Source: Coprinopsis marcescibilis
Taxonomy: Eukaryota > Basidiomycota > Agaricomycetes > Agaricales > Psathyrellaceae
DNA length: 64,000 bases
NCBI GenBank assembly: GCA_004369085.1
Contig: ML210156.1
Coordinates: 198,239 to 262,238, forward strand
Direction of reading: 5' to 3'
Shown here: in pieces, positions 38,032 through 48,734 of the stretch
Layout: each line of letters begins with the position of its first letter
Position numbering within the stretch: the first letter of the stretch is position 1
Notes under the pieces: model-generated
Seen by the model: only the letters and a program-made list of their open reading frames with translations
What the model was told of the DNA's origin: nothing
Database searches by the model: none
Translations under genes and position numbers: made by a program

Positions 38032-41000
38032 ATGTTCTTGGAATCGTCTTCAAGGAGATCGTTGGACATCACCGTTGCTTCTTCCTATCTTGCTGACAAT
38101 GGGGTAAGTGGGTGTAGGACCTTGATCTAGGTTTACCTGACCGTCTACACCTACCTTTTTACAGCGAGCCCCGTGGCAGTATCGGCAATTCCCTTCTGTA
38201 GATTTTGAACCGACGGCGTTCTGGACGAGGTTCCGAGCGAGCGTTGGGCTTCTGGCGTGTGGTAATCGAACGAGGCGGGCTCCGCGGGATGAGGCGGGAA
38301 CCGGCGTTGAGGGTCGCGACCAGGCTGCGCATGTGCAAGTCGAAGGCAGCCTAGGCGAGGATGTCAGGACCGCTGACTCTGTGCGTGCGGACGAGGACAG
38401 CTGCCTGCAGGATGGCAGTTCATCAGACTCGGACTCGAGCTCGCGCTTGATTTGTGGTGGTGAGGACGCGGACAAGGCATCGACGGATGTGGATGAGCCG
38501 TGTGGGAATGCAAGGGCTGCGAGAGCCCCGCCCACAACGGTCCTAGTTCACCCCGATCCAGTGTTGGATTTGGCGGATAAGGTTGGACAGGTTGACTTCG
38601 ATGCACCTGTACTGAGGGAGCACCAGCAGGCTGGGCTTACTGAGGACTCCTCCAATATCTCACCGCCACCGGTACATCTCGTTCACGTTGCGGTACAAAC
38701 AGACCACCCATCGACTCGCCCGCCTACGAGTGCATCCAATGGCCACCTTCCTTCCCTTCAAACACCGCGTTCCTCTCGGTCAAGTTCCCCCATATCAGCT
38801 GCGACAGCACTTCCCCCGTTGTTCGACCAGTCGCCCAGCACACCGTTGCACCAACTTCATTTCGAACTGCCCTTCGCTAACAGGCACACCGGAGGATCTG
38901 GAGATTCCACTCCCGCAAGCTCATGCCCAGCATCTCCTGTGGTCAACTCTTTGCCCACCACACCGTTGCAGCAATTTGATTTCCAATTGCCCTTCGCTGA
39001 CAGGCACACCGGAACATCAGGATATTCAACTCCCGCGAGCTCAGGCCCAGCGTCTCCTGTGGTCAACTCTTTTGCACTGGACGTAGAAGATGCCGATCTA
39101 AGGTGGTTGCAGACGTTCACATACACAGACGTTTCAAGCGATGCCAGACAGCCACAGCAGTTGTCTGCCGTGAGGTACTCGAACACACCTGCGTCCAACG
39201 ATACAGGCGACGCTATTTCGAATTTGGTGGACACTTTCGGAGAGGTTGACCTCGACGAACCTGTACCAAGCGCGCACCAGCAGGCCGGAATCACTGAACA
39301 CACCTCCATCTCACCACCACCGGTACCTCTCGTTCGCCCCGCGACTCACCCGTTTACGAGTACATTCAAGGACCTTCTTTCCCTTCACACGCCGTGCTCC
39401 TCTCGGTCAAGTTCCCCCATTTCAGCTCTGGAAGCACTTCCCTCGTTGTTCGACCAGTCGCCCAGCACACCGTGGCAGCAGTTTGATTTGCAATTGCCCT
39501 TCGCCGACAGGCACACCGGAACGTCAGGAGATTCCACTCCCACGAGCTCGTGCCCAGCGTCTCCTGTGGTCAACTCTTTGCCCACCACACCGTGGCAACG
39601 ATTTGATTTCCAACTTTTGCCCTTCGCTAACAGGCACACCGGAACATCCGGGGAGTCAACTCCCGCGAGCTCATGCCCAACGTCTCCTGTGGTCAGCTCT
39701 TTTGCCCCGGATGTAGAAGATGCGGGTCTAAGGTGGTTGCAGACGTTCACGTACACAGACGTTTCAAGCGATGTCAGGCCAGTACAGCAGTTGTCTGCCG
39801 TGAGGTATTCGAAGACACCTGCGTCTAATGATACAGGCGACGCTATATCGCTGCATCACCCTGCGAGTCTTGGTATAGGACGACCTCCGATAACCGATAG
39901 TCTGCAAAGCTCCGGAAGGACTACACCTGAACGTCCAACTCCGATATCGCCAACACCCTATGGTAGCTCAACCCTGACAAACCCATCTCAGCCAGCCGCA
40001 TACGAGCCAGCACACCGACATTACTCTCGCCCGCATAGCCTTGGTGCACCTGGACGTGATTCATCCCCAGGCGGATTAAGCTCCCCTGAACGCAAGCCGA
40101 GGTTTGACATCTCGAGCTCGGACCAACACTCCCTAAATTCGGGCACATGCCTACCCTCACCCTCATTGACCGAACCCATTCTCCGTACTAACTTTGTGCA
40201 TTCGGCTGCACCCACTTTCCCTGCCAAATTTTGTCGATTGGCATCTCCTTCTCCTGACCCCAGGTGCGGCGGAACCGCTCATTTTGCGTCCACTCCAGCC
40301 TCCTCAGATGGATCTTCCCGTTATGTGTCCCCTCCTACTAGCCCCCCGGGATCTGTGAAAAGCGTGCCCAACCAAGACATGCCCGGGCCAGTGTATACAG
40401 GTCCTGCCAGACACACCGAGCGAAGGTCACACAGTCCGCCACATCCTGGGCCGATTCGTCGAGGTACCCCTACCCCTGCTCCTAGGGTAGTTGTAGGGCA
40501 GTATGGTACGGGCGTAGTGTCATCCAGTCAAGCTCAACCATCAACTAGACCTCCCAAGCACGGTCATCCGACGACTCGGCGCGGAGACATCCATTCAAAT
40601 CAGCCCCCTGCTCGGCGTGAACCACGCGTTAATTCCTCTTCAGACGCTTTGACCCCTGTTACACCTCTGCGAAAAGCTGATCCGAGTCGCGTCAGGCTCA
40701 GCAGTGCGTCTTTGAAGGAGAATCGAGAGGCAAGTCTACCACCACGGGGACTGTCGTTGATGGGAACTGCGCCGTTGGCTAGCGCGAAACAAAACGCGAC
40801 TTCGCGGTTTGGAACGAGCAAGGAGGAGGAGAACATTCCTTTCGAACATCGAGCCGGGTCTTCGAAGGTATGGAGGTTGTTTATTAGCTGTTTATTGTCC
40901 TAACATGATTGGATTATCCAGTACCCAGACGCGAGACCTTTAGGAAACAATGGTTATTCAACTCCAAAGAAGGTAACGCGGTCTGATAACATACGGTGTG

Positions 41001-42215
41001 GCTGAACCTTGCTAACGCGGTGTCTCTAGACTCCTTTCAGGGAGCGAAAGCGCTTCTCAAATGGTTGGGACAGCGACGAGGAAAACCACTTTGTTCGCAA
41101 AATATCAACCTTGTTTGCTCCCACTGCCGTTCCGACTGAGGTGCGTTGCCTAATCCTTGTATTGCCGGATGTGCTCCATGCTTATCTCTACTTCAAGTTC
41201 TGCGCCAACGTTCTCTATAGCCCTTCGATAGGGTCTCCCAACACCAGCCGTTTATCCCGGACAGCTCGAGGAAGCTCTATGGCTTCCATTGTGTCCCATG
41301 GATATTGTACCCCAAACGCTGTATGTTCTGAATCCAGACCCCTACAAATTATGACTGACAGTAAATCACTGTGTGCCACAGTCCCCAGCGAGGAACCACC
41401 AGGTCAAGCAACAAATTTCGCTCAGCATCAGTGCCAGAGGCCCCAGAACTTCGCCACACAGCCAACCCAGGAGAACGACAACTCCCCAGAGGAAGACGAT
41501 TAATCGCGGTGCCAAGCCTTGCGATCCATTCACGTTGATGGGCAATGAATTCGAGGAATTTCATGGTGCTGCTAGGTTTATACAGGGTGCAGAGGACCAC
41601 AAACGCGCCTTGGAAATCAGGGCGAATGCCGAAGCTGCCAGGTCGACTCCTGGGGATGTGCCATTGAATAGAGCTATCACCTCAGAGTTCTTTGGAACAA
41701 ACGCGGCAAATCCAGGGACCACCGATTATCCACTTCGACATTCTACTTCCGGTACTAGTAGAGGCACGGCGGTTGCGCCCCGACAACGACAAGAGCCACA
41801 AAGGCAAAGAGACGTGCAAGGGAGTAGTTGGTCAAGAGATGATGGCCGGGCTGCGAGCCAAATGCCATCAGTGGTTAATGTCGAGGTTAGGTCGCCGCAG
41901 GGGCGTGTTCCAGAGAGCAGGCTTACTATCGCTGAGCATTTAGGCTACGCAGCAAATCTCGGGTATGATTATCGACTGCCACCCTCTGCCTCTGACCGTC
42001 GAGTCACGACAGTCGTGGCACGCCAACGGGAAGAGCCGCAGCGACAAGGGTATGCCAATGAAGGTAGTGCGTCAAATAGGGCGGAAAGTCGTAATGGTCG
42101 GGTGGGTGCGAGCGAATTGCCGTTGTCGGTTAAAGTGAAGTCGGATAGTAGCCAACCACTACGTAGTGGCAGGAGGAGGAACGTGACAGTCGGGAGACAT
42201 AATGCTCCTGCCTGA
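38032..42215 (+). CDS. Helicase-family-related protein without helicase domain, member C
   Basis: The ATG at 38032 opens MFLESSSRRSLDITVASSYL, with an intron at about 38104-38162 (GTAAGT...TTTACAG). The long second exon to about 40868 codes for a serine/proline-rich disordered protein with two large tandem units of about 654 bases (38567 onward and 39221 onward), each containing two 120-base units with LPFA(N/D)RHTG. Then come small exons ending in GYSTPKK and TPFRERKRF, and a last exon (from about 41380) with PFTLMGNEFEEFHGA...DHKRAL, the signature found at the N-termini of members A and B, ending at TGA 42213-42215. No helicase motifs. The signature is placed late rather than first, so this may instead be two neighbouring genes (about 38032-41300 and 41380-42215). 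Confidence 0.55.
38567..39850 (+). repeat. Nested tandem repeats inside member C
   Basis: Two units of about 654 bases (38567-39220, 39221-39850) both contain (D/E)VD(F/L)D(A/E)PV, HQQAG, SISPPPV, SSRSSSPISA, RWLQTFTYTDVSSD and TPASNDTGDAIS. Within each unit a 120-base (40-codon) motif occurs twice, for example starting at 38837 and 38957, carrying TTP(L/W)QQFDFQLPFADRHTG and ASPVVNS. The reading frame is kept throughout, which argues for selection on the protein or recent expansion. Confidence 0.85.
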
Positions 42216-43028
42216 CGATGTATATTACTATCTGAATCAGAATTCCGCATATTATTCGCAAGAGAGTTTGGGACTTGGTTCAAGAACATAACTCAGTAGA
42301 GTACGGTGCTGTCCCAAAACCTCCCCATTGGCAGGAATGAGATGTTCAGTGGGAAGCATCTAGATCGTACACCCGGAACACTTTGAAAGCTGTACGCAAT
42401 GTATGTTCTTCGTACGGTGATGGTCTCCATCTCAGTCCCACACTTGTAACTAAAATGTGCTAGGGATCATATACGTCGCTGACACTCAACTTCAAGTTGG
42501 ACCGGCGTCCAACGTTTCAACCCCCCGCCGCAGTGTCAGCGAAAGTAGTTGGGCGCTAAATATCGCAACCTCTTACGACTTTCCATGCCAATCGGGTTTG
42601 GCGGCCAGGCAGATACGTGGTCTTATTAGGTTAGGCTCTGATTTACATACCCGGCTCGAATGTATGGGAGAGTTTTGCCGTTGCCCATACTCTCCCAAGG
42701 CAGAACCTAGGAATGCATGCGCTACACATCTTGATAAATGATACTCAGTGTCACAAATCGAACCCGTCTCTCGGGTTCGTGCAATAGAATGAGCTCATAT
42801 GCTACTCTCTGAGCTTTTGGGAAGCAGATGTCCATGAATCTAAGATTACTACTTCTAAGGTCGTGCAATAATGAAATGTCTGTGGTCGGGAAGCTTGTGT
42901 GCTCGTAAAGGTGTCGTTACTACTACTAGTAGGGCCGGAACCCGGGATTAAATGTAGTCCATCCACGCAAGTGTCACTGAATATGTCTATTGGATACACA
43001 GAGGGTGAAAATCGAGATCCCCCGCTCG
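42216..43028. other. Convergent 3' region with hairpin
   Basis: Lies between a plus-strand and a minus-strand gene, so it holds both 3' ends. A perfect hairpin sits at 42759-42779: CGAACCCG, loop TCTCT, CGGGTTCG. It may mark transcript end structure or a repeat remnant. No coding sequence is supported. Confidence 0.5.
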
Positions 43029-43895
43029 TTACGACCTGTTGTTGAGCGGATATGGGTCTGACACCGAGTATTGAACGTATTGGAAGATGGTTATGAATAT
43101 CGAAAGGACGAGCGCGCTGAGGGAAATGATTGTCGGGATCTGGAGAACGCCGCCATGCACAAAGATATTTGCTCCCAACTTCTCCCCAGCCTTCCATGTC
43201 TTGGCTGTAGTATCCCCACCAACCCATCCGTCCAGGTTTCGCAGATGACGATGCTTGTGTGGTTCCGAGTTGGCGTGAACTACAATCATGCCAATGGCCC
43301 CAACTGCCCACAGTACCATCGTGGAAGCGGCGACGACCGATGCAAGCAACAAGATCGGGCGCGTTGTCCAGCTTGATTTGCTCTTCTTGACATGCTTCCG
43401 CCTCTGCTTTGCCTCGTGCACCTTGCGTTCCAGCACAATCGCGCCAACGTTTCCCATGCAAATAAACGACATGAGCGCTGCCGCGACAGACACCCTGTTG
43501 AATATGGTTTCCGTTACGTCTGGTCTTGAAAGGATGGTGAGCCCTCCGAGTGCGAGGTATGCGGCACCAGCACCGATGACGAGGATAGCAAGGGCCAGAA
43601 CAAGATAGTCCCATTTGCTGACAGCGTCCGCGTTGACGGTATATTTTGTCGGTTGGTGGAACTCGTACAAAGACATCCTACCGCTCTCCGATTGGGCGTA
43701 CGAGCTGGCGCGATCCGGCATCGGTCGTGGTCGCTGAAAGCCGTCGGGGTAGAAGACTTCTGCCTTGGGTGGCCGTGGGCGCGCTTCACCGGGTGGATAA
43801 TATGGATCATCGTATGGTGTGTCCAGCGTTGGGTACCGGTTTTCCCGCTGTTGGGTAGGGATGGGCACTAGACGTGTTGTGCTCTCTGACGCCAT
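43029..43895 (-). CDS. Four-helix transmembrane protein, hypothetical
   Basis: A single-exon frame of about 288 residues starting at ATG 43893-43895 (MASESTTRLVPIPTQQ). The N-terminal 100 residues are proline/arginine-rich and likely cytoplasmic. Four hydrophobic segments follow: YLVLALAILVIGAGAAYLAL, VAAALMSFICMGNVGAIVL, ILLLASVVAASTMVLWAVGA, and IPTIISLSALVLSIFITIFQ, with a basic KQRRKHVKKSK loop between the second and third and a histidine-rich HKHRHLR loop after the third. It ends in YPLNNRS. No named family recognised. An upstream in-frame ATG at 44031-44033 is less likely because the preceding region lacks conservation in composition. Probably a plasma- or endomembrane protein; function unknown. 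Confidence 0.75.
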   Translation of the reverse strand: MASESTTRLVPIPTQQRENRYPTLDTPYDDPYYPPGEARPRPPKAEVFYPDGFQRPRPMPDRASSYAQSESGRMSLYEFHQPTKYTVNADAVSKWDYLVLALAILVIGAGAAYLALGGLTILSRPDVTETIFNRVSVAAALMSFICMGNVGAIVLERKVHEAKQRRKHVKKSKSSWTTRPILLLASVVAASTMVLWAVGAIGMIVVHANSEPHKHRHLRNLDGWVGGDTTAKTWKAGEKLGANIFVHGGVLQIPTIISLSALVLSIFITIFQYVQYSVSDPYPLNNRS

Positions 43896-46800
43896 GGTAA
43901 AACTGTGGGAGGTGGTGGTGCAAGATGCCCGGGGTTGTGAGGGAAGATATACCGCAAAAGCGTGGCCCTGAAGATGGAACGCCTTTTTGAACGTCCTGTG
44001 GGCTAGGGAGTGGCGTGTACAATGACAGCCCACATAGCCTCCATGTTGCTGGCCCTTATACCCGTTCGAAACTGGTGTGGCTGGTGGGCGCTGGCAGTGG
44101 TTACCTTACGTTGAGCCTGTCATCATTATTGATTGCGAGGGCCATCACTGTATTGATCAAGTCCGACAAAGCTAAAGCTGCCGGTGTAACTAGTAGTGAA
44201 CAATTCTGTCAGAGACATCGGAGAGCTTGGGGGTTTTCTCGAATATGTCAGACTCATAACAGCGTGCGAGGTATCTGAGGATAAGAGTAGAAGGTTGCGA
44301 TCAGGGTGAAGTAAAGATTCGAAACATGCACTGTGAGCGAAGCCCGCTTGGTTCACGGACATGATCAAAATGAGGCCGTGCCACACTTGCTTGGCGCACC
44401 GCTGACAGGCAAACATTCCAGTTTACGGGCAGTAATAATTACCTACATGTATCATCAGCGCTGAATGGCTTCCGGAAAGCCATCAAAGTCTGTAGACGGT
44501 TCGTCAGCGGCGAACTCAGAACGTTCGCCAATTAGAGTGAATCGCACGCCAGAGCAATTCGTGAGAGCTTCCCTGAGCTGAGGGGACAGAGCAGCATGGG
44601 CGCCTAAAGCCCGAGGAGCCCGATATGCAGACCAAGCCGTTCAAGCAGGTCACCGCGCGGTCGATCCTTGCCTTTGTTTGATTCATCTGAACAGTGGATG
44701 CACAAATGAATCCAACTGCGATTACACGGAGCGATATTCCAAGCACTAAATCCTTGTGATAGAGTGTGCAATTTGTAAAGCATCACTGCCGCGATGGCTT
44801 TGTGCAAAGGGCGTTTACTTACGTTCTACCTTGCACTGTCCTCGATGGCTGCGGAGTGAACGGACGGCTTAGTCCTTCCCCGACATATATGGGCTCACTG
44901 GCGATGTAGCCATTGGTGACATACTACGGGGAATCCATTCCGGGATTTAGTATTACTGCGCAACCGCAGGTCTCTGCAACGTACATAGGGAGTTTCGGAC
45001 TGACACAATGAACATCGAACGGGCTGTATTTAATTGGAGCCCCTGAGCGGAATTCTCGGGAGTCGTTGCCAAGTACAAACATCTGCCAGTTGTCGACTCG
45101 TTATGGCTCCGCTGTTATCGAGCCGCTGAAGGATCTATGGGCGCCTTCGATTACCCGCATGGTAGCATATCTAAATGTTTGAAGAGACCTATTTTCATCA
45201 GGGAATAGGTGTTCTTCGTAGCCAGATCTGACATTTTACAAGGAGCTGAAGTGATGAATAAGCAAGACCACCCATCCACTGGCATCCGACTCCCTTTACG
45301 AGTAGGTGCCTGCTTCCTACCGCCTACATCAGAGTTTCGCGTCGTTTGTGTGTGCCCTACCTGTGTAAGAAGGATCCATTGCACACTCTGGACTGCTTCT
45401 CGTTATGTTATTGTAGTATATGTCCGATGTAGTGCTGATGGGCCATCCACAATTCCCTGACCAACCGAAGGTGATCGGTGTGCAGCAGCGCCAATCCCAA
45501 TCGTACGACAACGACGGATATTGAGAGGTTCAGGTTTGGGATAGTATTGTCATTCCGCAGGTAAGGTTGAACAATTGGAGCGAGCCGCCAATTTCAACTC
45601 GAATCCATCACCATCGCTTTGTTGAGAAATGTTTCCAAATCCAGGATCCATAGTCCATAGTACACTCACCATGTAAACCCTGCTCCAGACCCGGTCGAGT
45701 CCATAGCTACAGCCGAGTGTGACCGGCGCTGTTAGAGACCCGATGTCCAAGCTTCAAGGGTCCGACGTTCAAACCCCAGATTGACTGGCACGTAGGAGGT
45801 CTTTTCTTGTCGTCGAGGAGAAATAGACGTTGGGACCAGGACTCGAACTCACGCACTCGTTGTCGGCTTTTTCCGACAATGACGTCAATTTGGTTGAAAC
45901 CTGATGATGGTCGAACCCTCTTCCCACCTCCGACTCGCATCTCCAATTCTGCCTTGTGTGGTGCTAACCAGCATTCAGAGCAGCGGTACTCTCTACATCC
46001 CTAGAATGGACTAAAACTGAGGCCCTTGGCTTGCCTTAACTGGAAGAACCCAATTGCTTGTTGTAGATCGTCTGGAATCGGGCCATCTGGCTGCTTTCTG
46101 GTGCATAAATATACTCGACGAAAGGTTCACGTCTACTTGAGTAACTGAATAACTGCTACTACTTCGATGCCCTGCAGACACTCGACATCGTATACATCTT
46201 GCTCTGCGCCCTGGATATATCTGCCCGGCTAAACTATCGAACTGGATCTCGTGTTCTTATGTCGACGTCCAAAACACGATATCAGATTACGTTCGCTCTG
46301 GCCAACGATCATATCTCTAAATACTATCTGGCAATGGTATGGCTTATTATCACAATTCACATCACCGGATCTCACTCGCTTTGGTCCTGCGTCAGCCCAA
46401 CTCGGAGTTCGAAGGAATCTTCAATCGTGGATGTCGACGTTCTTCGGACATGAGGTCAACTCTGACATTATGACACTGCCTACTGCATTCAACTTCGCTC
46501 CCACAATGGCTTGGTGTGCTGTATTGTTAACCTCGGGCCATCTATAAGTAACTGCACACCCAAGATCATCTCCTAATAGTCATCAGCGCTCTGTTACTCC
46601 GCTACTATCCTCGTCTTCAGAGCACCTATTGTTGTTCTGGCCAGCCTCGTTTTGAATGTATAGCCAGGGAGGTATCCACAATTATCTGATATCAATATAT
46701 GTATGTGCTAACACATTTCTTCTCTAAGATACGTCACACAAACAATCACACGAAGTGACTCTAGATCTCCGTGTATTTCTCGTGTGTTCGGGCGCTAGTA

Positions 46801-47466
46801 CTTACGAATATTTATTTACTCATCAAGATTCAAGATACATTTGCAACACCCAGGTCTACCATCTCGTCTACAGTTTGGCACGCCTCGTGTCAAAGTTCGA
46901 ACACGTAGTAGGTACATTCGAGTGCTCACTGGATTCAGAAGATTCGTATTAACTTCAAAGAGGCTATGTTGTTTCTCCAGTTCGCTGATTCGGGGATTAA
47001 ATTACTGTGATGCCAGTGGGCCGATAAGCCTGGAGTGTCTGAGATACTTCCGGTATTCCGAGAAGTGATAGATCATCTCTGATTGCTGGCTGTATCTCTT
47101 GGGTTGCATACCTTCAAGGCTGGGCTACCCAAATCGCACCCTTTTTCGAGGCACAGTACGGTCCAAGGGACTACTCAGGTCGGAACTTGCCCTGCGAATC
47201 TGGGACAAACACCCCCTCACGAGGAGTGGAATGATCAGGCTCCGCGGAAGAATTTTGGTATGTGGATGATCGAGCGAGAGGGGCACCCACATTCCACAAT
47301 CCTTTTTAAATTGCATGATGCATTGGCCAGTTCAATTAGACGCCACGTTTCGCAATGTGTGCGCCTCGTTTCTGGTCATTGGATTGATGTCCGTGTGGCA
47401 AAAGGAGCAGTGGTATCTCTTGCCGTGAATGGGCAAGACACCTGAGGATAGAGAGGGGAAATTCAA
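43896..47466. other. Gene-poor region
   Basis: About 3.5 kb with many short frames but none supported by motifs or splicing. A stretch at 45827-45998 has tRNA-like pieces in reverse orientation (GGACTCGAACTC, GTGCTAACCAGC) but does not form a tRNA. Stop-rich in all frames; may hold old repeat remnants. Confidence 0.35.
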
Positions 47467-48430
47467 ACTTTTTCGGTAAGGATCTGTGTCGTTTAGTGTT
47501 GTATTTCTGGCTGACTGGTGAATGGCGACGTCATTATAGGTGAAATATACTCAAGTGATCAACCGGACTATACACAAAATGACCTGAGTGCTGTTGTACT
47601 AGGCAAGTGGCGAGGTCTCCCACTGGGTTGGTGTTGGCAGCCAATTTCTTTTCCGTTTCATATCTCTGTCGACAACTCCGTTATCATAACACAACTTGTC
47701 GGTGACAGTTATCCTCCTTTGCGCTTCATTTGCTCAAACATTCCGTCCATCCTAGGCATGCAATCGAACTCGGAGTTCGAGTTTGGGCACTTTGTGCTGA
47801 CCCTATATTTTGAGAAGAACGCAGACACTCAGGACTCGAAGCTGCTCTTGTTCCTAACAGTATTTCACTCAATGGTGAAGACAAAAAGGTTTCCTGTTCA
47901 GAATCGAAGGAATGCAAGATTTTTCTATTTAGGGAAACCTTCCACCGTTCCAGTGGCGCGCCTGAGAGTGCATTGCGCCATTTTCGATCGAGGAGAAGCT
48001 GGTGTGTGCTGAAAACATTTTTGAAGCCTGTCAGTTCTCAGCTTGATATGATTTGATTCCTGCGCTACTCGGAATTGATACTAGGAAGGTTAGCTGCCAA
48101 GTCCTTCGCTTAGCTTTTCATTGCTCGTATTTATGCTGTTCATCCAACTTGATGATAACGTCCCCCGATCGCGAATGATCGCTTGTAGCGGACTCAAGCC
48201 TGGTGGCGCTCGTCACAAAGCTGTTTCAGGGACAGATTATTACCTTTCTCGGAGAGCCAGACTCGAGATCGTGCAAGCACTTGTGTATGAAACCTTTTGC
48301 AAAGCACACAGACAGAGTGTTATCTCTTCCGCCATCTCAGCGAATGTTCCGTATCGAGTGAGAATAACAGAAAAACAGAGACATTCCAACTGGATAAATC
48401 TCCCGATTATCTGGGAAAGAGTGGAAGACT
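47467..48430 (+). CDS. Possible hypothetical gene, partial model
   Basis: An open frame at 47518-48012 (core QNDLSAVVLGKWRGLPLGW, later SEFEFGHFVLTLYFEKNAD) has protein-like composition and follows a plausible intron (GTAAGG near 47476, ATTATAG near 47537). A further open frame at 48121-48430 could be the next exon. No start codon, family or domain is recognised. It might be a diverged gene or an old pseudogene. Confidence 0.25.
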
Positions 48431-48734
48431 ACTACTAAGCCGGCTTGGCCAATCTGTTGGCGCCTTCGGAGCTTTTCCTGATTCACTACAAATGGGAAAA
48501 AACTGGACCTGAAAGCTTTTTGTGACCGTTTCCACCAGTCCGTTACCGCCGCTCTTGCTCGCTACTGCAGGGCAGCCCATAGCAGTGTTCGCTGGAACGC
48601 CCACAACAGTCATCATCACCTCGCTCCATCACCATCAAACCCAAGTGGCTATTAATACAACGTTCCTTGCTTAACATTTAACCTTCATCACTCCTGCTTA
48701 TTTCTTTTTCTTATCCATTTTGCTGCTCGCCACG

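Noticed and set aside
42156..42169. Perfect palindrome CCACTACGTAGTGG
   Set aside because: Lies inside the coding sequence of member C and is short enough to be coincidence.
42802..43614. A 270-codon minus frame overlapping the membrane protein gene
   Set aside because: Overlaps the well-supported membrane protein in another frame and has no hydrophobic pattern or motif of its own.
45827..45998. tRNA-like pieces in reverse orientation (T-loop-like GGACTCGAACTC, D-loop-like GTGCTAACCAGC)
   Set aside because: The pieces are about 150 bases apart, no acceptor stem pairs, and no anticodon arm forms. At most a worn tRNA-derived repeat.
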